The notes: generated by a model from the sequence alone, not told the origin. Numbered from the stretch's first letter, positions 14,878 to 22,848 are shown. The stretch is DNA of 27,554 nucleotides from an uncultured Eubacteriales bacterium (GCA_900544575.1 UQVO01000019.1:1-27554), one strand, 5' to 3'. Numbers and translations: made by a program.

Positions 14878-15684
14878 ATGTTGTCATTACTTTCGGCAAA
14901 AGCACCAGGCACCACCACTCCCGAAATGTTGGAGGAGGTTTTGCAGGATGCGTCTACTTTGAAATGGTACATTGTGCCTATGTTTCTCGTGGTGCTTTAC
15001 ATCATCGTCACGGAACTGAAAAACAAGAGGTACAATATCGTCTTCGGTGCGGCGGCATTCTGGCTTATGGACGTCTTCAACGAAACCTGGAATGCGATGG
15101 TGTATGCCACGACGGGACAGCCAGTTTGGGGCACGACGGCGGCAGGCGGAAGCGCGCTTCAAATCCTGGTCGGCTATAACATCGAGATTTCGTTTATGTT
15201 TTTCGTGCTCGGAATAGTGGCGTGCAAACTTCTGCGCACTTCACCCGAAAGCGAGGGCGCGGGATTCTGGGACGGCAATAAAAACTGGCTCAACGACCCG
15301 AACAATATGTATTATAAAGCCAATGTCGCGGCAAAGAATCTTCTTCCCGAGGAGAGAAGGCTGAAAGTCAAAGCCGTGATGGGCAGGGTGTCGCTGGCGT
15401 TGATAGGCGCCGTTGCGGCGGTCATAATCGAGATACTTCTCAACGCCTGCGGCGTATTGACGTGGGAAAAGACGTGGTGGCAGCCGACAATGCCGATAGT
15501 CCTGTTCCTCATCGGTTATTGCCCGTTTTATTTTGCGGCGTATGTGGTGCACGACCTTCCGCGCAAATGGCAGCTTGTCGCGCTCGGATGTATCTTTGCG
15601 GTGGTTGTGCTGCTGCTCATCATCGCAGGCAGTCTGGGGATGCTCGGCAAACAGCTCCCGGACGGTTTTCCGCATATGAAATGA
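14878..15684 (+). CDS. Hypothetical six-helix membrane protein
   Basis: A 268-residue integral membrane protein I do not recognise. Predicted helices: about 29-46, 53-76, 96-118, 171-193, 203-224 and 231-254. Between helices three and four lies a polar loop of some 50 residues, with many Asn, Trp and charged positions (GAGFWDGNKNWLNDPNNMYY). Aromatic and acidic residues sit inside helix two (WLMDVFNETWNAM) and helix three, which would be unusual for a purely structural membrane protein and could form a site. The start at 14878 follows AAAGGAGGG; an in-frame ATG at 14800 lies in the -10 box and is rejected. Transcribed alone. Confidence 0.8.
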   Translation: MLSLLSAKAPGTTTPEMLEEVLQDASTLKWYIVPMFLVVLYIIVTELKNKRYNIVFGAAAFWLMDVFNETWNAMVYATTGQPVWGTTAAGGSALQILVGYNIEISFMFFVLGIVACKLLRTSPESEGAGFWDGNKNWLNDPNNMYYKANVAAKNLLPEERRLKVKAVMGRVSLALIGAVAAVIIEILLNACGVLTWEKTWWQPTMPIVLFLIGYCPFYFAAYVVHDLPRKWQLVALGCIFAVVVLLLIIAGSLGMLGKQLPDGFPHMK

Positions 15685-15712
15685 GCCTGACGGATTTTTA
15701 AGTTTTTTGCGG

Positions 15713-15737
15713 AAGGACGCGGCGTGCCGCGTCCTTT
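15713..15737 (+). terminator. Terminator after the six-TM protein
   Basis: Perfect 11-bp stem (15713-15723/15726-15736) with a very tight 2-nt nominal loop and only a short T tract. The GC-rich stem probably still terminates. Confidence 0.65.
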
Positions 15738-15803
15738 CCGTTGTCCGGGAGCGGTCCGAAAAACGAAGGCGGCGCAATGTAATAAAATAGTAAGAAAATC
15801 GTC

Positions 15804-15832
15804 AAGACAGGGTAAGATTCGCGGATTAAGAT
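15804..15832 (+). promoter_or_regulatory. Promoter of the six-gene redox/signalling operon
   Basis: -35 AAGACA at 15804-15809, 17-bp spacer, -10 TAAGAT at 15827-15832, 24 nt upstream of the ATG at 15857. Both boxes are only fair matches, suggesting a need for an activator, possibly the operon's own response regulator. Confidence 0.5.
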
Positions 15833-15856
15833 GATAGCGTAAACAGGAGGTGGATT

Positions 15857-17419
15857 ATGTCAGTCGTAATTGCGCTTACGGGAGCTAGCGGGAATATGGG
15901 CAGAGAATGCCTGAGGCAGCTTCTCGAACTCGACGAGGTGGAAAAGGTCAAGTTCCTTGTCCGCCGTACTTCAAAAGACAGAAATTTCGCCGCTGCGGCG
16001 CGCCGTGTTTACGGCAAGCGCGTGCAGGCGGTGTGGGGCGACCTCGGCGACGCCGACGCCTGCCGCGAACTCGTGGAAGGCACGCATTACGTTTTCCACG
16101 TCGGAGCGCTCATCCCGCCCGCTTCCGACCACGACCCCGAGGGGGCGAAACGCGCAAACCACATGGGGACGCGCAATATGGTGGACGCGGTGGAGGCAAT
16201 GGGTGAAGTTCAGCCCAAGTTCGTACATATTTCGACCGTCGCGCTTTACGGCCACCGCAACTATCTGCACCCCTGGGGCAGGGTGGGCGACCCTCTGCTG
16301 CCTAGCGCGTACGACGTCTATTCCGAAAGCAAACTCAAAGGCGAAAGATACGTCCTCGACAGCGGGCTCCGCTGCTGGGCGATAATCCGTCAGACCGCTA
16401 TGTTGCACTACAATATGATGAAGGACAATATGAGCGACGGGCTGATGTTCCACACCTGCATAAACGTGCCCTTGGAATGGTCCACGTCGCGCGACAGCGG
16501 ACTCTTGATAAAACGCATTGTGGAGCGCGACCTCAAAGGCGAAGTCGACGGGTTCTGGAAGAAGTGCTACAACCTCGGCGGCGGAGAGGCTAACCGCGTG
16601 ACGGGCTACGATACTTATGCCAAACTCCTCACCACCATAGGCAGCGACATAGAAAAAGTGATGAGCCCGGGCTGGAATTCCATCCGCAATTTCCACGGAC
16701 TGTGGTTTGCCGACGGGGACGTGCTGAACGATATGTTCGACTTCCAGCACGACACCATAGACGAGTTCTGCAAAGCGATAGTGCAGAAGTTCCCCGTCTA
16801 CAAAGCTGCCGCCGTCGTGCCGTCCGGCGTCATTTCGGCTGTCGGGTTCAAAAGGCTGCTCAAACACATCAATTCGCCGCTTGAATGGGTCAAACTCAAC
16901 GATAAAGGGCGCATTCGCGCATTTTTCGGCAGCGAGGACAACCTCAAATGTATGGTGAAGAACTGGAAGGATTTCCCCGTGCTGGCAAAGGGCGAGGTCG
17001 CGGACGGCAACATCGATTACGACGCGATACGCAAGACGGAGAACATCAAAAAGTACGGCTTCCTGCTCAATCACGGCTATGACGAAAGCAAGCCCGACAG
17101 CGAACTCGACATCGAGGATATGCAAAACGCCGCCGCGTACCGCGGAGGCAAGTGCCTGAGCGAGAGTATGACGCGCGGCGACCTTTACACCAAACTCGAA
17201 TGGGAGTGCCACGACGGACATACGTTCTTTGCATCGCCGTATACCGTGCTGAAAGCGGGGCACTGGTGTCCCGTGTGCTGTCAGCCCGAACCGTGGGATT
17301 ACGACAGGCTTGCCAAGTTTATGCCTTTCTATGCGCAGGTGTGGTACGACACTCACGCGAGAGAGGAAAACACGGAATACTTTTTCAGCGGCGACAAAGC
17401 TATGTACAGGAGGTACTGA
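15857..17419 (+). CDS. SDR-family NAD-dependent dehydrogenase/epimerase with zinc-finger-like C-terminus
   Basis: A 520-residue protein and first gene of the operon. Residues 1-330 are an extended short-chain dehydrogenase/reductase: TGASGNMG (8-15) binds NAD(P), HISTVALYG holds the catalytic Ser/Thr region, and Tyr155-x3-Lys159 in YSESK is the active site. About 190 further residues follow that normal SDR epimerases do not have. Within them Cys451, His455, Cys471 and Cys474 (WECHDGH then WCPVC) look like a treble-clef zinc site. The start follows ACAGGAGGTG. The next gene begins 1 nt after the stop, with its ribosome binding site inside this one. Substrate unknown; a sugar nucleotide or steroid-like ketone is possible. 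Confidence 0.82.
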   Translation: MSVVIALTGASGNMGRECLRQLLELDEVEKVKFLVRRTSKDRNFAAAARRVYGKRVQAVWGDLGDADACRELVEGTHYVFHVGALIPPASDHDPEGAKRANHMGTRNMVDAVEAMGEVQPKFVHISTVALYGHRNYLHPWGRVGDPLLPSAYDVYSESKLKGERYVLDSGLRCWAIIRQTAMLHYNMMKDNMSDGLMFHTCINVPLEWSTSRDSGLLIKRIVERDLKGEVDGFWKKCYNLGGGEANRVTGYDTYAKLLTTIGSDIEKVMSPGWNSIRNFHGLWFADGDVLNDMFDFQHDTIDEFCKAIVQKFPVYKAAAVVPSGVISAVGFKRLLKHINSPLEWVKLNDKGRIRAFFGSEDNLKCMVKNWKDFPVLAKGEVADGNIDYDAIRKTENIKKYGFLLNHGYDESKPDSELDIEDMQNAAAYRGGKCLSESMTRGDLYTKLEWECHDGHTFFASPYTVLKAGHWCPVCCQPEPWDYDRLAKFMPFYAQVWYDTHAREENTEYFFSGDKAMYRRY

Positions 17420-17420
17420 T

Positions 17421-18278
17421 ATGCGTGTGCTTTTCACCGTGTTGTCCGCAAGCGGAAACACCGCGAAGGTGTGCGGTCTGTTTGCGAGAAGACTCAGGGA
17501 GCGCGGAGCGGAGTGCGAAATCAAAAAAATACGCACGGACGCGGAGCGTCCGGATGTCGCGGCATACGATACGCTGTGCATAGGTTATCCCGTCCACGGG
17601 TTCAACGCGCCGCAAAATGTGCTCGATTTCGCAAAGGGCTTGCAAGACTGCCCCGGAAAAGGTTATTATGTTATAAAGACCAGCGGCGAGCCGCTGCACG
17701 TCAACGACGCGTCCTCCCGCATACTTGACCGCATACTCAAAAAGAAAGGGTACGTCAAGAAAGGGGAGTTTCATTACGTTATGCCGTACAATATGATTTT
17801 CCGCCATTCCGACAAAATGGCGGCGCTTATGTGGCAGGCGGCGAAAAACACCGCCCCCGCGGACGCGGACGACGTGTTTGACGGCAAGGAAAGACAGCTC
17901 AAAGCCAAACTGCCCGCAGTGCTCACGCGGTTTGTGGTGGCGGTGGAGCACAAGGGAATGCCTTTCCTCGGCAGGTTTTTCAAGGCGGACGCGGAAAAGT
18001 GCGTGTCTTGCGGCAAATGCGAAAGGCTGTGCCCGATGTCCAACATAGTGATGAAAGACGGGCTGCCTTCGTTCGGGAAACATTGCATAGGTTGCACAGC
18101 GTGCTCCTTCAACTGTCCGACGGACGCCATAAGCATAGGACTGCTGCAAGGCTGGAAGGTGAACGGCGCGTACGAAATGGAAGGGTCTACGGAAGGGCTG
18201 ACGCGTAAGGATGTCTGCGCATATTGGCGCGGGTCGTACGTCAGATATTTCCGCGAACACGGCATAGAACTGAAATAG
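17421..18278 (+). CDS. EFR1-type flavodoxin-ferredoxin protein
   Basis: A 285-residue electron carrier with two parts. Residues 1-150 resemble flavodoxin, with the FMN phosphate loop SASGNTAK (9-16) and IGYPVHGFNAPQ. Residues 190-240 form a bacterial ferredoxin with two 4Fe-4S motifs: Cys194, 197, 200, 204 and Cys222, 225, 228, 232 (CVSCGKC and CIGCTAC). EFR1-family proteins are widespread in Clostridia and probably pass electrons to partner enzymes; the partner here may be the SDR before it or the flavin reductase further on. The start at 17421 uses AGGAGG at 17408-17413, inside the preceding gene; an in-frame start at 17310 is rejected. Confidence 0.88.
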   Translation: MRVLFTVLSASGNTAKVCGLFARRLRERGAECEIKKIRTDAERPDVAAYDTLCIGYPVHGFNAPQNVLDFAKGLQDCPGKGYYVIKTSGEPLHVNDASSRILDRILKKKGYVKKGEFHYVMPYNMIFRHSDKMAALMWQAAKNTAPADADDVFDGKERQLKAKLPAVLTRFVVAVEHKGMPFLGRFFKADAEKCVSCGKCERLCPMSNIVMKDGLPSFGKHCIGCTACSFNCPTDAISIGLLQGWKVNGAYEMEGSTEGLTRKDVCAYWRGSYVRYFREHGIELK

Positions 18279-18293
18279 CGGAAGGAGAGGTTT

Positions 18294-18968
18294 ATGAGAA
18301 AAATCCTTATTGCCGAAGACAACACCGAGCTCAACGATATGATGCGCAACTACCTCATCAAGGCGGGGCACTCGGTCTATCAGGCTTTCAACGGCGCACA
18401 GGCGCTGGAATACGCCCGCAGTATGCAGCCCGACCTCGTGCTGCTGGACATAATGATGCCCGTCGTCGACGGATACGAAGTGTGCAAATCTTTGCGCCGC
18501 GAATACAGCATCCCCGTCATCGTGGTGTCCGCAATCGTGGGCGAGGACGAGAAACTGCGTATGTTCGAGCTGGGCGCGGACGACTATATGACAAAGCCAT
18601 TCTCTTTCAAGGAAATGGTGGGCAGGGTCAACGCGCAGCTGAGGCGCTACTATGAGTTCAACACGCAGGAAAAGAGCGAGAGAGTGTACGGAAAAATGAA
18701 GATTTCTTCCACCCGTCACGAAGTCAAGGTGGACGGGGAGAGCGTGCCGCTCACTCTGAAAGAGTTCAATCTGCTCGACTTCCTCACCAAAAACGCGAAC
18801 CAGATTTTCAGCAAGCAGAAACTCATCGACGTCGTGTGGGGTTACGACGACTACATCGACGAAAACACCGTCGCCGTAACGGTGGCGAGGCTCAGGGAAA
18901 AGCTCGCGAAATTCGGCATAGAAAACGTGGTCACCGTATGGGGGCTGGGTTATAAATGGCAGGATTGA
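18294..18968 (+). CDS. OmpR/PhoB-type response regulator
   Basis: A 224-residue two-component regulator. The receiver domain (1-115) has the acidic pocket Glu8-Asp9, phospho-acceptor Asp52 in LLDIMMP, Ser79 and Lys101 in the KPF motif. The winged-helix DNA-binding domain (about 130-224) has LTLKEFNLLDFLTKNANQIF, RLREKL and the usual ending VWGLGYKW. It lies third in the operon, 15 nt after the EFR1 gene with GGAGAGG upstream of its ATG, and overlaps the kinase gene by 13 nt. It is expected to control transcription after phosphorylation by that kinase, perhaps of this operon. Confidence 0.95.
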   Translation: MRKILIAEDNTELNDMMRNYLIKAGHSVYQAFNGAQALEYARSMQPDLVLLDIMMPVVDGYEVCKSLRREYSIPVIVVSAIVGEDEKLRMFELGADDYMTKPFSFKEMVGRVNAQLRRYYEFNTQEKSERVYGKMKISSTRHEVKVDGESVPLTLKEFNLLDFLTKNANQIFSKQKLIDVVWGYDDYIDENTVAVTVARLREKLAKFGIENVVTVWGLGYKWQD

Positions 18969-20032
18969 GAGGCAGGAAAAATTATGTGCAAATCGCCGTC
19001 GACGCTTTGAACGACGGCGATATTTCCACGCCCATCGAACCGAGGGGGTCCGCTTCGCAGCGGAAAATCCTGCGCGCGCTGGAAAAGCTGCGTATGAAGA
19101 CCCTCGAACAGCAGATTGCGCACGCGCGTGCGATTGAGCAGAACAAACTCGCAATCGCGAGCGTCGCGCACGACGTCAAGACTCCGCTCGCGCTCATTTC
19201 GGGCTACGCGGAGTGTTTGCAGGACGGGATGGACGACAAGGACTATCTCGCGCTCATTTCCGAAAAGACGGAACAGCTCAACGGGCTGGTGCTCAAACTC
19301 GTCGAAACTTCCAAGCACGAAATCGACGACATCGACACCCTCAAAGAGAAAGTGGACACCCGCACGTTCCTCAGCGGAGTGCTGGACAAATACGAAACGC
19401 TGGCAAAGACGAAGAACATCACCTACAAGGTGCACCGCATTCCGTCCGCGGAAATTTATGCGGACAGAAGAGAGCTGGAACGCGTGTTTCAGAACATCAT
19501 CTCCAATGCCGTGAAGTATACGGACGAGGGCGGGAGGATTGACGTTTCGTTCGAGCGGAACGGCAGATTTTTCGTGGTCAAGGTCAAGGATACGGGGCGG
19601 GGCATAGACAAAAAGAACCTGCCTTACGTCTTTGACAAATTTTTTATGGAAGAGTCGTCCAGGACGGACTCGAAAAATTCCGGGCTGGGGCTTTACGTCG
19701 CGCAGAACATAGCGCGCCGTCACGGCGGCGAGATAAAGGTGCGTTCGCGCAAAGGCAAGGGCTCCACGTTCAGCGTGAGCATACCCGAACTTCCCGACGA
19801 AACCACTCCGACGCAGCGCTTCGAGGCTATGCCGAAAGGCTCGAAAGTGGCGTTGATTGCGTGTTTATGCTTCGTTATGCCCTGGCTTTTGCGTTTTATG
19901 CGTTATTTCGAGACGCGGCGCGTCAGCACGCTGATTACCGGCGCGTGCTGTCTGGTGCTGTGGATATTTATGTTTATGTACGACATCTGGAGCGAAATCC
20001 TCTACAACAAAATGGTCGTCGGGATGGACTGA
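18956..20032 (+). CDS. Histidine kinase with C-terminal membrane helices
   Basis: A 358-residue sensor kinase. Phospho-acceptor His72 lies in the H-box SVAHDVKTPLALISGYAE; the ATPase part has FQNIISNAVKYT (N box), VKDTGRGI (G1), VFDKFF (F box) and SGLGLYVAQNIARRHGG (G2). There is no N-terminal membrane segment or sensor domain: only about 65 residues precede the His, resembling a HAMP-like or coiled-coil linker. Instead two hydrophobic helices lie after the ATPase domain, at about 298-315 and 324-343. An in-frame TAA directly before the ATG excludes a longer protein. Overlap of 13 nt with the regulator gene implies coupled translation. The signal may be intracellular, perhaps the redox state set by its neighbours. 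Confidence 0.92.
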   Translation: MAGLRGRKNYVQIAVDALNDGDISTPIEPRGSASQRKILRALEKLRMKTLEQQIAHARAIEQNKLAIASVAHDVKTPLALISGYAECLQDGMDDKDYLALISEKTEQLNGLVLKLVETSKHEIDDIDTLKEKVDTRTFLSGVLDKYETLAKTKNITYKVHRIPSAEIYADRRELERVFQNIISNAVKYTDEGGRIDVSFERNGRFFVVKVKDTGRGIDKKNLPYVFDKFFMEESSRTDSKNSGLGLYVAQNIARRHGGEIKVRSRKGKGSTFSVSIPELPDETTPTQRFEAMPKGSKVALIACLCFVMPWLLRFMRYFETRRVSTLITGACCLVLWIFMFMYDIWSEILYNKMVVGMD

Positions 20033-20047
20033 CGAACGGAGAAAACG

Positions 20048-21112
20048 ATGTTTGAAAACGTATCCCTCGCCCCCGCGGACGGCGGCAAACAGTTTGTGAG
20101 AGTAAAGGCGGTCACGGAGCATTTTCCGGGGCTGAAAACTTTCACTTTCGAAGCGGACGGAGTAAAGACGCGCACTCTCGCGCCTGCGCGTGCGGGCAAC
20201 TATATTTCCGTGACGGCAAATGTCGGCGGAAGCCGCGTGACGAGGGCGTATACTCTCGCTTCCTCGCCGCGCGAAGCGTCGGAGGAAGGCGTCTACATTT
20301 CGACGATTAAAAAGGCGGGCATCCTTTCGGGCTATCTGCTGGACGAAGTGAAAGAGGGCGACGTGCTGGAAGTGTCGAAGCCGGACGGAAAGTTCGTTTA
20401 CGACGCGGAAAACGACGCGGCGCACGTCGTGGGCGTCGCGGGCGGTGCGGGCATCACGTCTATGCTGTCTATGGCAAAGGCGGCGGACGAGGGCAGCGAG
20501 CCGTTCACGATGACTCTGTTTTATTGCGTCAGGAATGCGTTCGAACTGCTTTTCACCGAAAAGCTCGACGCGTTGGACCCCCGCCGCGTGCAGGTGGTGT
20601 ATGTTGTGGAGGAGGACACGCCCGATTTTGCGGAAAAGGGAGTGTTCACCGCCGAAATGCTTGCAAAATATACGGGCGGCAGGGAATGCACCCTGTTTGC
20701 CTGCGGGGGCGACGCCCTTTACGGACATATAGCTCGCGAGCTTGCGGGGTGCGGCAGCGTAAGGAATATGAAGTTTTCCGCAAACTCCGTCACCGACCGC
20801 GGGGATACGGAAGGCAGGGTTTTCGCTCTGCGCGTGCATATGGGCGGCAGAACTTACGACATCCCCGCCCGCGCGGGAGAAACTCTGATGGTCGCAATGG
20901 AGAGGGCGGGGCTGAAAGCGCTTTCGCAGTGCCGTGTGGGCGAATGCGGCTTCTGCCGCAGCCTTGCGCTGAGCGGCGATTTTACGACGGACCCCGCGCA
21001 CGACCGCAGAAGCACGCAAGACAAAGAGCGCGGCATAATTCACCCGTGCTGCACTTATCCCGACGGTGACGCGGAGATATCCGTGCCCGTCGACCCCGCG
21101 GAGGAGATATGA
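20048..21112 (+). CDS. Flavin reductase with C-terminal 2Fe-2S ferredoxin domain
   Basis: A 354-residue ferredoxin-NAD(P)+-reductase-type protein. The FAD-binding barrel has the RAYTLASSP motif (66-74); the nucleotide-binding half has GVAGGAGITSMLSMA and the FACGGDALYGHI segment. The C-terminal 85 residues are a plant-type 2Fe-2S domain with Cys295, Cys300, Cys303 and Cys334 or 335 (CRVGECGFC then HPCC). The layout is that of reductase subunits such as the hybrid-cluster-protein reductase Hcr, passing electrons from NAD(P)H to an acceptor. It starts 15 nt after the kinase with GGAG upstream, and its stop overlaps the phosphatase start as ATGA. The acceptor may be encoded within the operon. 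Confidence 0.9.
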   Translation: MFENVSLAPADGGKQFVRVKAVTEHFPGLKTFTFEADGVKTRTLAPARAGNYISVTANVGGSRVTRAYTLASSPREASEEGVYISTIKKAGILSGYLLDEVKEGDVLEVSKPDGKFVYDAENDAAHVVGVAGGAGITSMLSMAKAADEGSEPFTMTLFYCVRNAFELLFTEKLDALDPRRVQVVYVVEEDTPDFAEKGVFTAEMLAKYTGGRECTLFACGGDALYGHIARELAGCGSVRNMKFSANSVTDRGDTEGRVFALRVHMGGRTYDIPARAGETLMVAMERAGLKALSQCRVGECGFCRSLALSGDFTTDPAHDRRSTQDKERGIIHPCCTYPDGDAEISVPVDPAEEI

Positions 21113-21597
21113 AAATTCTGTTCGTTTGTTCCAGCAACGTATGCCGCAGTCCTTATGCGGAGTTCGTTTTCAGGCGCATTGTCGCCGGCAGTCCCGTGCT
21201 TTCCGCGGCGGTGACGGACGTTTCGTCGTCCGCCGTCTTCAACAAGAGCAAGACCATCTTCCCGAAAGCCGTCGTCAGCCTGGAAAGGGAAGGCTTCAAA
21301 AAGGAAGAAATCCTCGCGTTCAAACCCTCTTTCAAATGGTGTTCGCCCGAAAAGTTCCGCGAAGCCGACGTCATCATCGGGATGTCCAAAATGCACGGGT
21401 GGCTCACGCCTTGCAGATACCGCAAAAAGTTCGTGACGCTGTCCTATGCCGCGGAAGGGAAGTATACTCCCATCCCCGACCCATTCCTTTACAAATCGCA
21501 GGAAGAGTACGACAAGGTGATGAGCATAATAAAAGTGTATCTTGAAAAGTACGCGGCGAAACTCGAAGAAGAGCTCGCGCGTCCGAAGACGGAGTGA
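21109..21597 (+). CDS. Low-molecular-weight protein tyrosine phosphatase
   Basis: A 162-residue phosphatase of the LMW-PTP family. The P-loop CSSNVCRSP gives catalytic Cys7 and Arg13 (CX5RS), and the general acid Asp lies in the IPDPF loop. Bacterial members remove phosphate from tyrosine in proteins or from arginine. The start overlaps the previous stop (ATGA) with GGAGG upstream, so it is the last gene of the operon. Its presence next to a two-component pair suggests a second layer of phosphorylation control; the target is unknown. A strong terminator follows. Confidence 0.92.
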   Translation: MKILFVCSSNVCRSPYAEFVFRRIVAGSPVLSAAVTDVSSSAVFNKSKTIFPKAVVSLEREGFKKEEILAFKPSFKWCSPEKFREADVIIGMSKMHGWLTPCRYRKKFVTLSYAAEGKYTPIPDPFLYKSQEEYDKVMSIIKVYLEKYAAKLEEELARPKTE

Positions 21598-21667
21598 CGC
21601 TCCCGTCGGTGCGCGGTTTGCGCGCGGACGGCATCGGCATTTAACGTCCGACCCAGAAAAGCAGACG

Positions 21668-21695
21668 AAAGCCGCGCATTTTGCGCGGCTTTTTT
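21668..21695. terminator. Terminator of the six-gene operon
   Basis: Stem AAAGCCGCGC/GCGCGGCTTT (21668-21677/21683-21692) with a 5-nt loop and a T run. The A residues before the stem let it work on the other strand too, for the microprotein gene. A further palindrome, CCCGACCCGTGGGTCGGG, follows near 21705-21722. Confidence 0.9.
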
Positions 21696-21769
21696 ATCTG
21701 TCCCCGACCCGTGGGTCGGGCACTTATTCGTTTTTGTCGGAGCGGCGTGCGCTCCGTGCCGCAGACATC

Positions 21770-21859
21770 CTATCTGCGGGTCGCCCAGAAGAGGGCTTCG
21801 CCGATACGTTTTGCGACTCCGCCTTTGAGTGCGGCATTTGTCTTTGCGTTCTTTTTCAT
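21770..21859 (-). CDS. Putative 29-residue basic microprotein
   Basis: A short frame with ATG at 21859 and TAG at 21770. The perfect Shine-Dalgarno AAGGAGG (21872-21866) lies 6 nt upstream, as good as any in the window. The peptide starts MKKNAKTNAALKGGVAK and ends RIGEALFWATRR. It has five Lys, three Arg and one Glu, net charge about +7, and the segment 9-27 could form an amphipathic helix. No membrane segment is long enough to span. Its frame lies in the gap between two plus-strand genes, with no overlap to a known gene. Promoter not clear; a TACAAT box lies about 70 nt upstream. Function unknown: a small DNA-, ribosome- or membrane-binding protein, or a peptide toxin, are all possible. Confidence 0.6.
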   Translation of the reverse strand: MKKNAKTNAALKGGVAKRIGEALFWATRR

Positions 21860-21936
21860 GCAAAACCTCCTTTTGACCCGCGCTTGCCGCGTCGGGTTCA
21901 TATTTATTTTTCGCCGATATTGTATTCTTCATTCGC

Positions 21937-21965
21937 TGGACGCGCATTAAAAATTTGGTTATAAT
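21937..21965 (+). promoter_or_regulatory. Promoter of the AraC-family gene
   Basis: -35 TGGACG at 21937-21942, 17-bp spacer, consensus -10 TATAAT at 21960-21965. Leader of about 58 nt. Confidence 0.65.
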
Positions 21966-22029
21966 ATTCTCAATTATTGCCATCGTTTTTCAAAATATGC
22001 GAAAATCACGGCAACTTCGGAGGCGGAAT

Positions 22030-22803
22030 ATGCTGGCAACTTACGAATTGAACCGCGAGCGTGACGAGAGTATGTTTGTGGGAAGAGAGTGCGACAACGT
22101 GTGTCACGTCCACTTCCACCGTAAGGTCGAGGTGATGTATGTCACGGAGGGCGTCAAGAAATTTTTCGCCTCCGGCAAAGAAATGACGCTGGGCAAGGAC
22201 TGCATATTTTTTGCTAACAGTTACGAGATGCACGGCTACGAGGAAAGCCCCGGCAGCCGTCAGACGGTGCTCGTGTTTCCCAACCATATGCTGCGCGACT
22301 ATTACGACGCCTTCGGCGACAAGCTCCTGTCGGGCTGCGTGATTGAGGACGGAGAATTCTGCCGTTCCGTGCTGCCTCATTTCGAGGCGCTCGCCGCGGG
22401 AGAGGGCAATCCGCTCATCAGGCAGGCGCATTGCGATATGCTGCTGGGCAGCATTGCCGAAAAACTCGGTTATGCCGAAGGGGTGCGCGGCAGACAGGGT
22501 TTCGTGGACGAGCTTCTTGCCTATATCGGCGAACATCACACCGAGGACATCACCCTGGAAAGTATGGCGGAACACTTCGGATACAGCAGATACTATTTTT
22601 CCAGGATGTTCAACGCCGCGTTGGGGACGTCCATCACCGACTACGTTTCCGCAGTCAGGCTTATGCACGCGCTGGACATCCTGAAACGCACGGGGTGCAC
22701 GGTGTCGGAGGCGGCGATGGAGAGCGGATTTTCCTCTCTGCCCACATTCTACCGCGTGCTGAAAAAGAATTACAGCTACAAGGCGGTCAAAGATTTGCTG
22801 TGA
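22030..22803 (+). CDS. AraC-family transcriptional regulator with cupin sensor
   Basis: A 257-residue regulator. The N-terminal 130 residues look like the cupin effector domain: CHVHFHRKVEVMYVTEG, then GKDCIFFANSYEMHGYE. The C-terminal 95 residues hold the two helix-turn-helix motifs: DITLESMAEHFGYSRYYFSR and CTVSEAAMESGFSSLPTFYR, with the family stretch FNAALGTSITDYVSAVRL between. Such regulators usually respond to a sugar or small metabolite. The start at 22030 follows GGAGGCGG; an in-frame start at 21955 overlaps the -10 box and is rejected. The following amidohydrolase may be a target but has its own promoter. Confidence 0.9.
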   Translation: MLATYELNRERDESMFVGRECDNVCHVHFHRKVEVMYVTEGVKKFFASGKEMTLGKDCIFFANSYEMHGYEESPGSRQTVLVFPNHMLRDYYDAFGDKLLSGCVIEDGEFCRSVLPHFEALAAGEGNPLIRQAHCDMLLGSIAEKLGYAEGVRGRQGFVDELLAYIGEHHTEDITLESMAEHFGYSRYYFSRMFNAALGTSITDYVSAVRLMHALDILKRTGCTVSEAAMESGFSSLPTFYRVLKKNYSYKAVKDLL

Positions 22804-22819
22804 GCGGACGCGCGTTCGC

Positions 22820-22848
22820 TTTACATTTTCCGACGCGAAGAGTAAAAT
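22820..22848 (+). promoter_or_regulatory. Promoter of the amidohydrolase gene, leaderless arrangement
   Basis: -35 TTTACA at 22820-22825, 17-bp spacer, -10 TAAAAT at 22843-22848. The ATG at 22857 lies 8 nt after the -10 box, so the expected transcription start falls within 0-2 nt of the start codon. Confidence 0.7.

Noticed and set aside
15971..19154. Long minus-strand frames opposite the SDR, EFR1 and response-regulator genes
   Set aside because: They mirror genes with clear family motifs and have low-complexity composition with no motif of their own.
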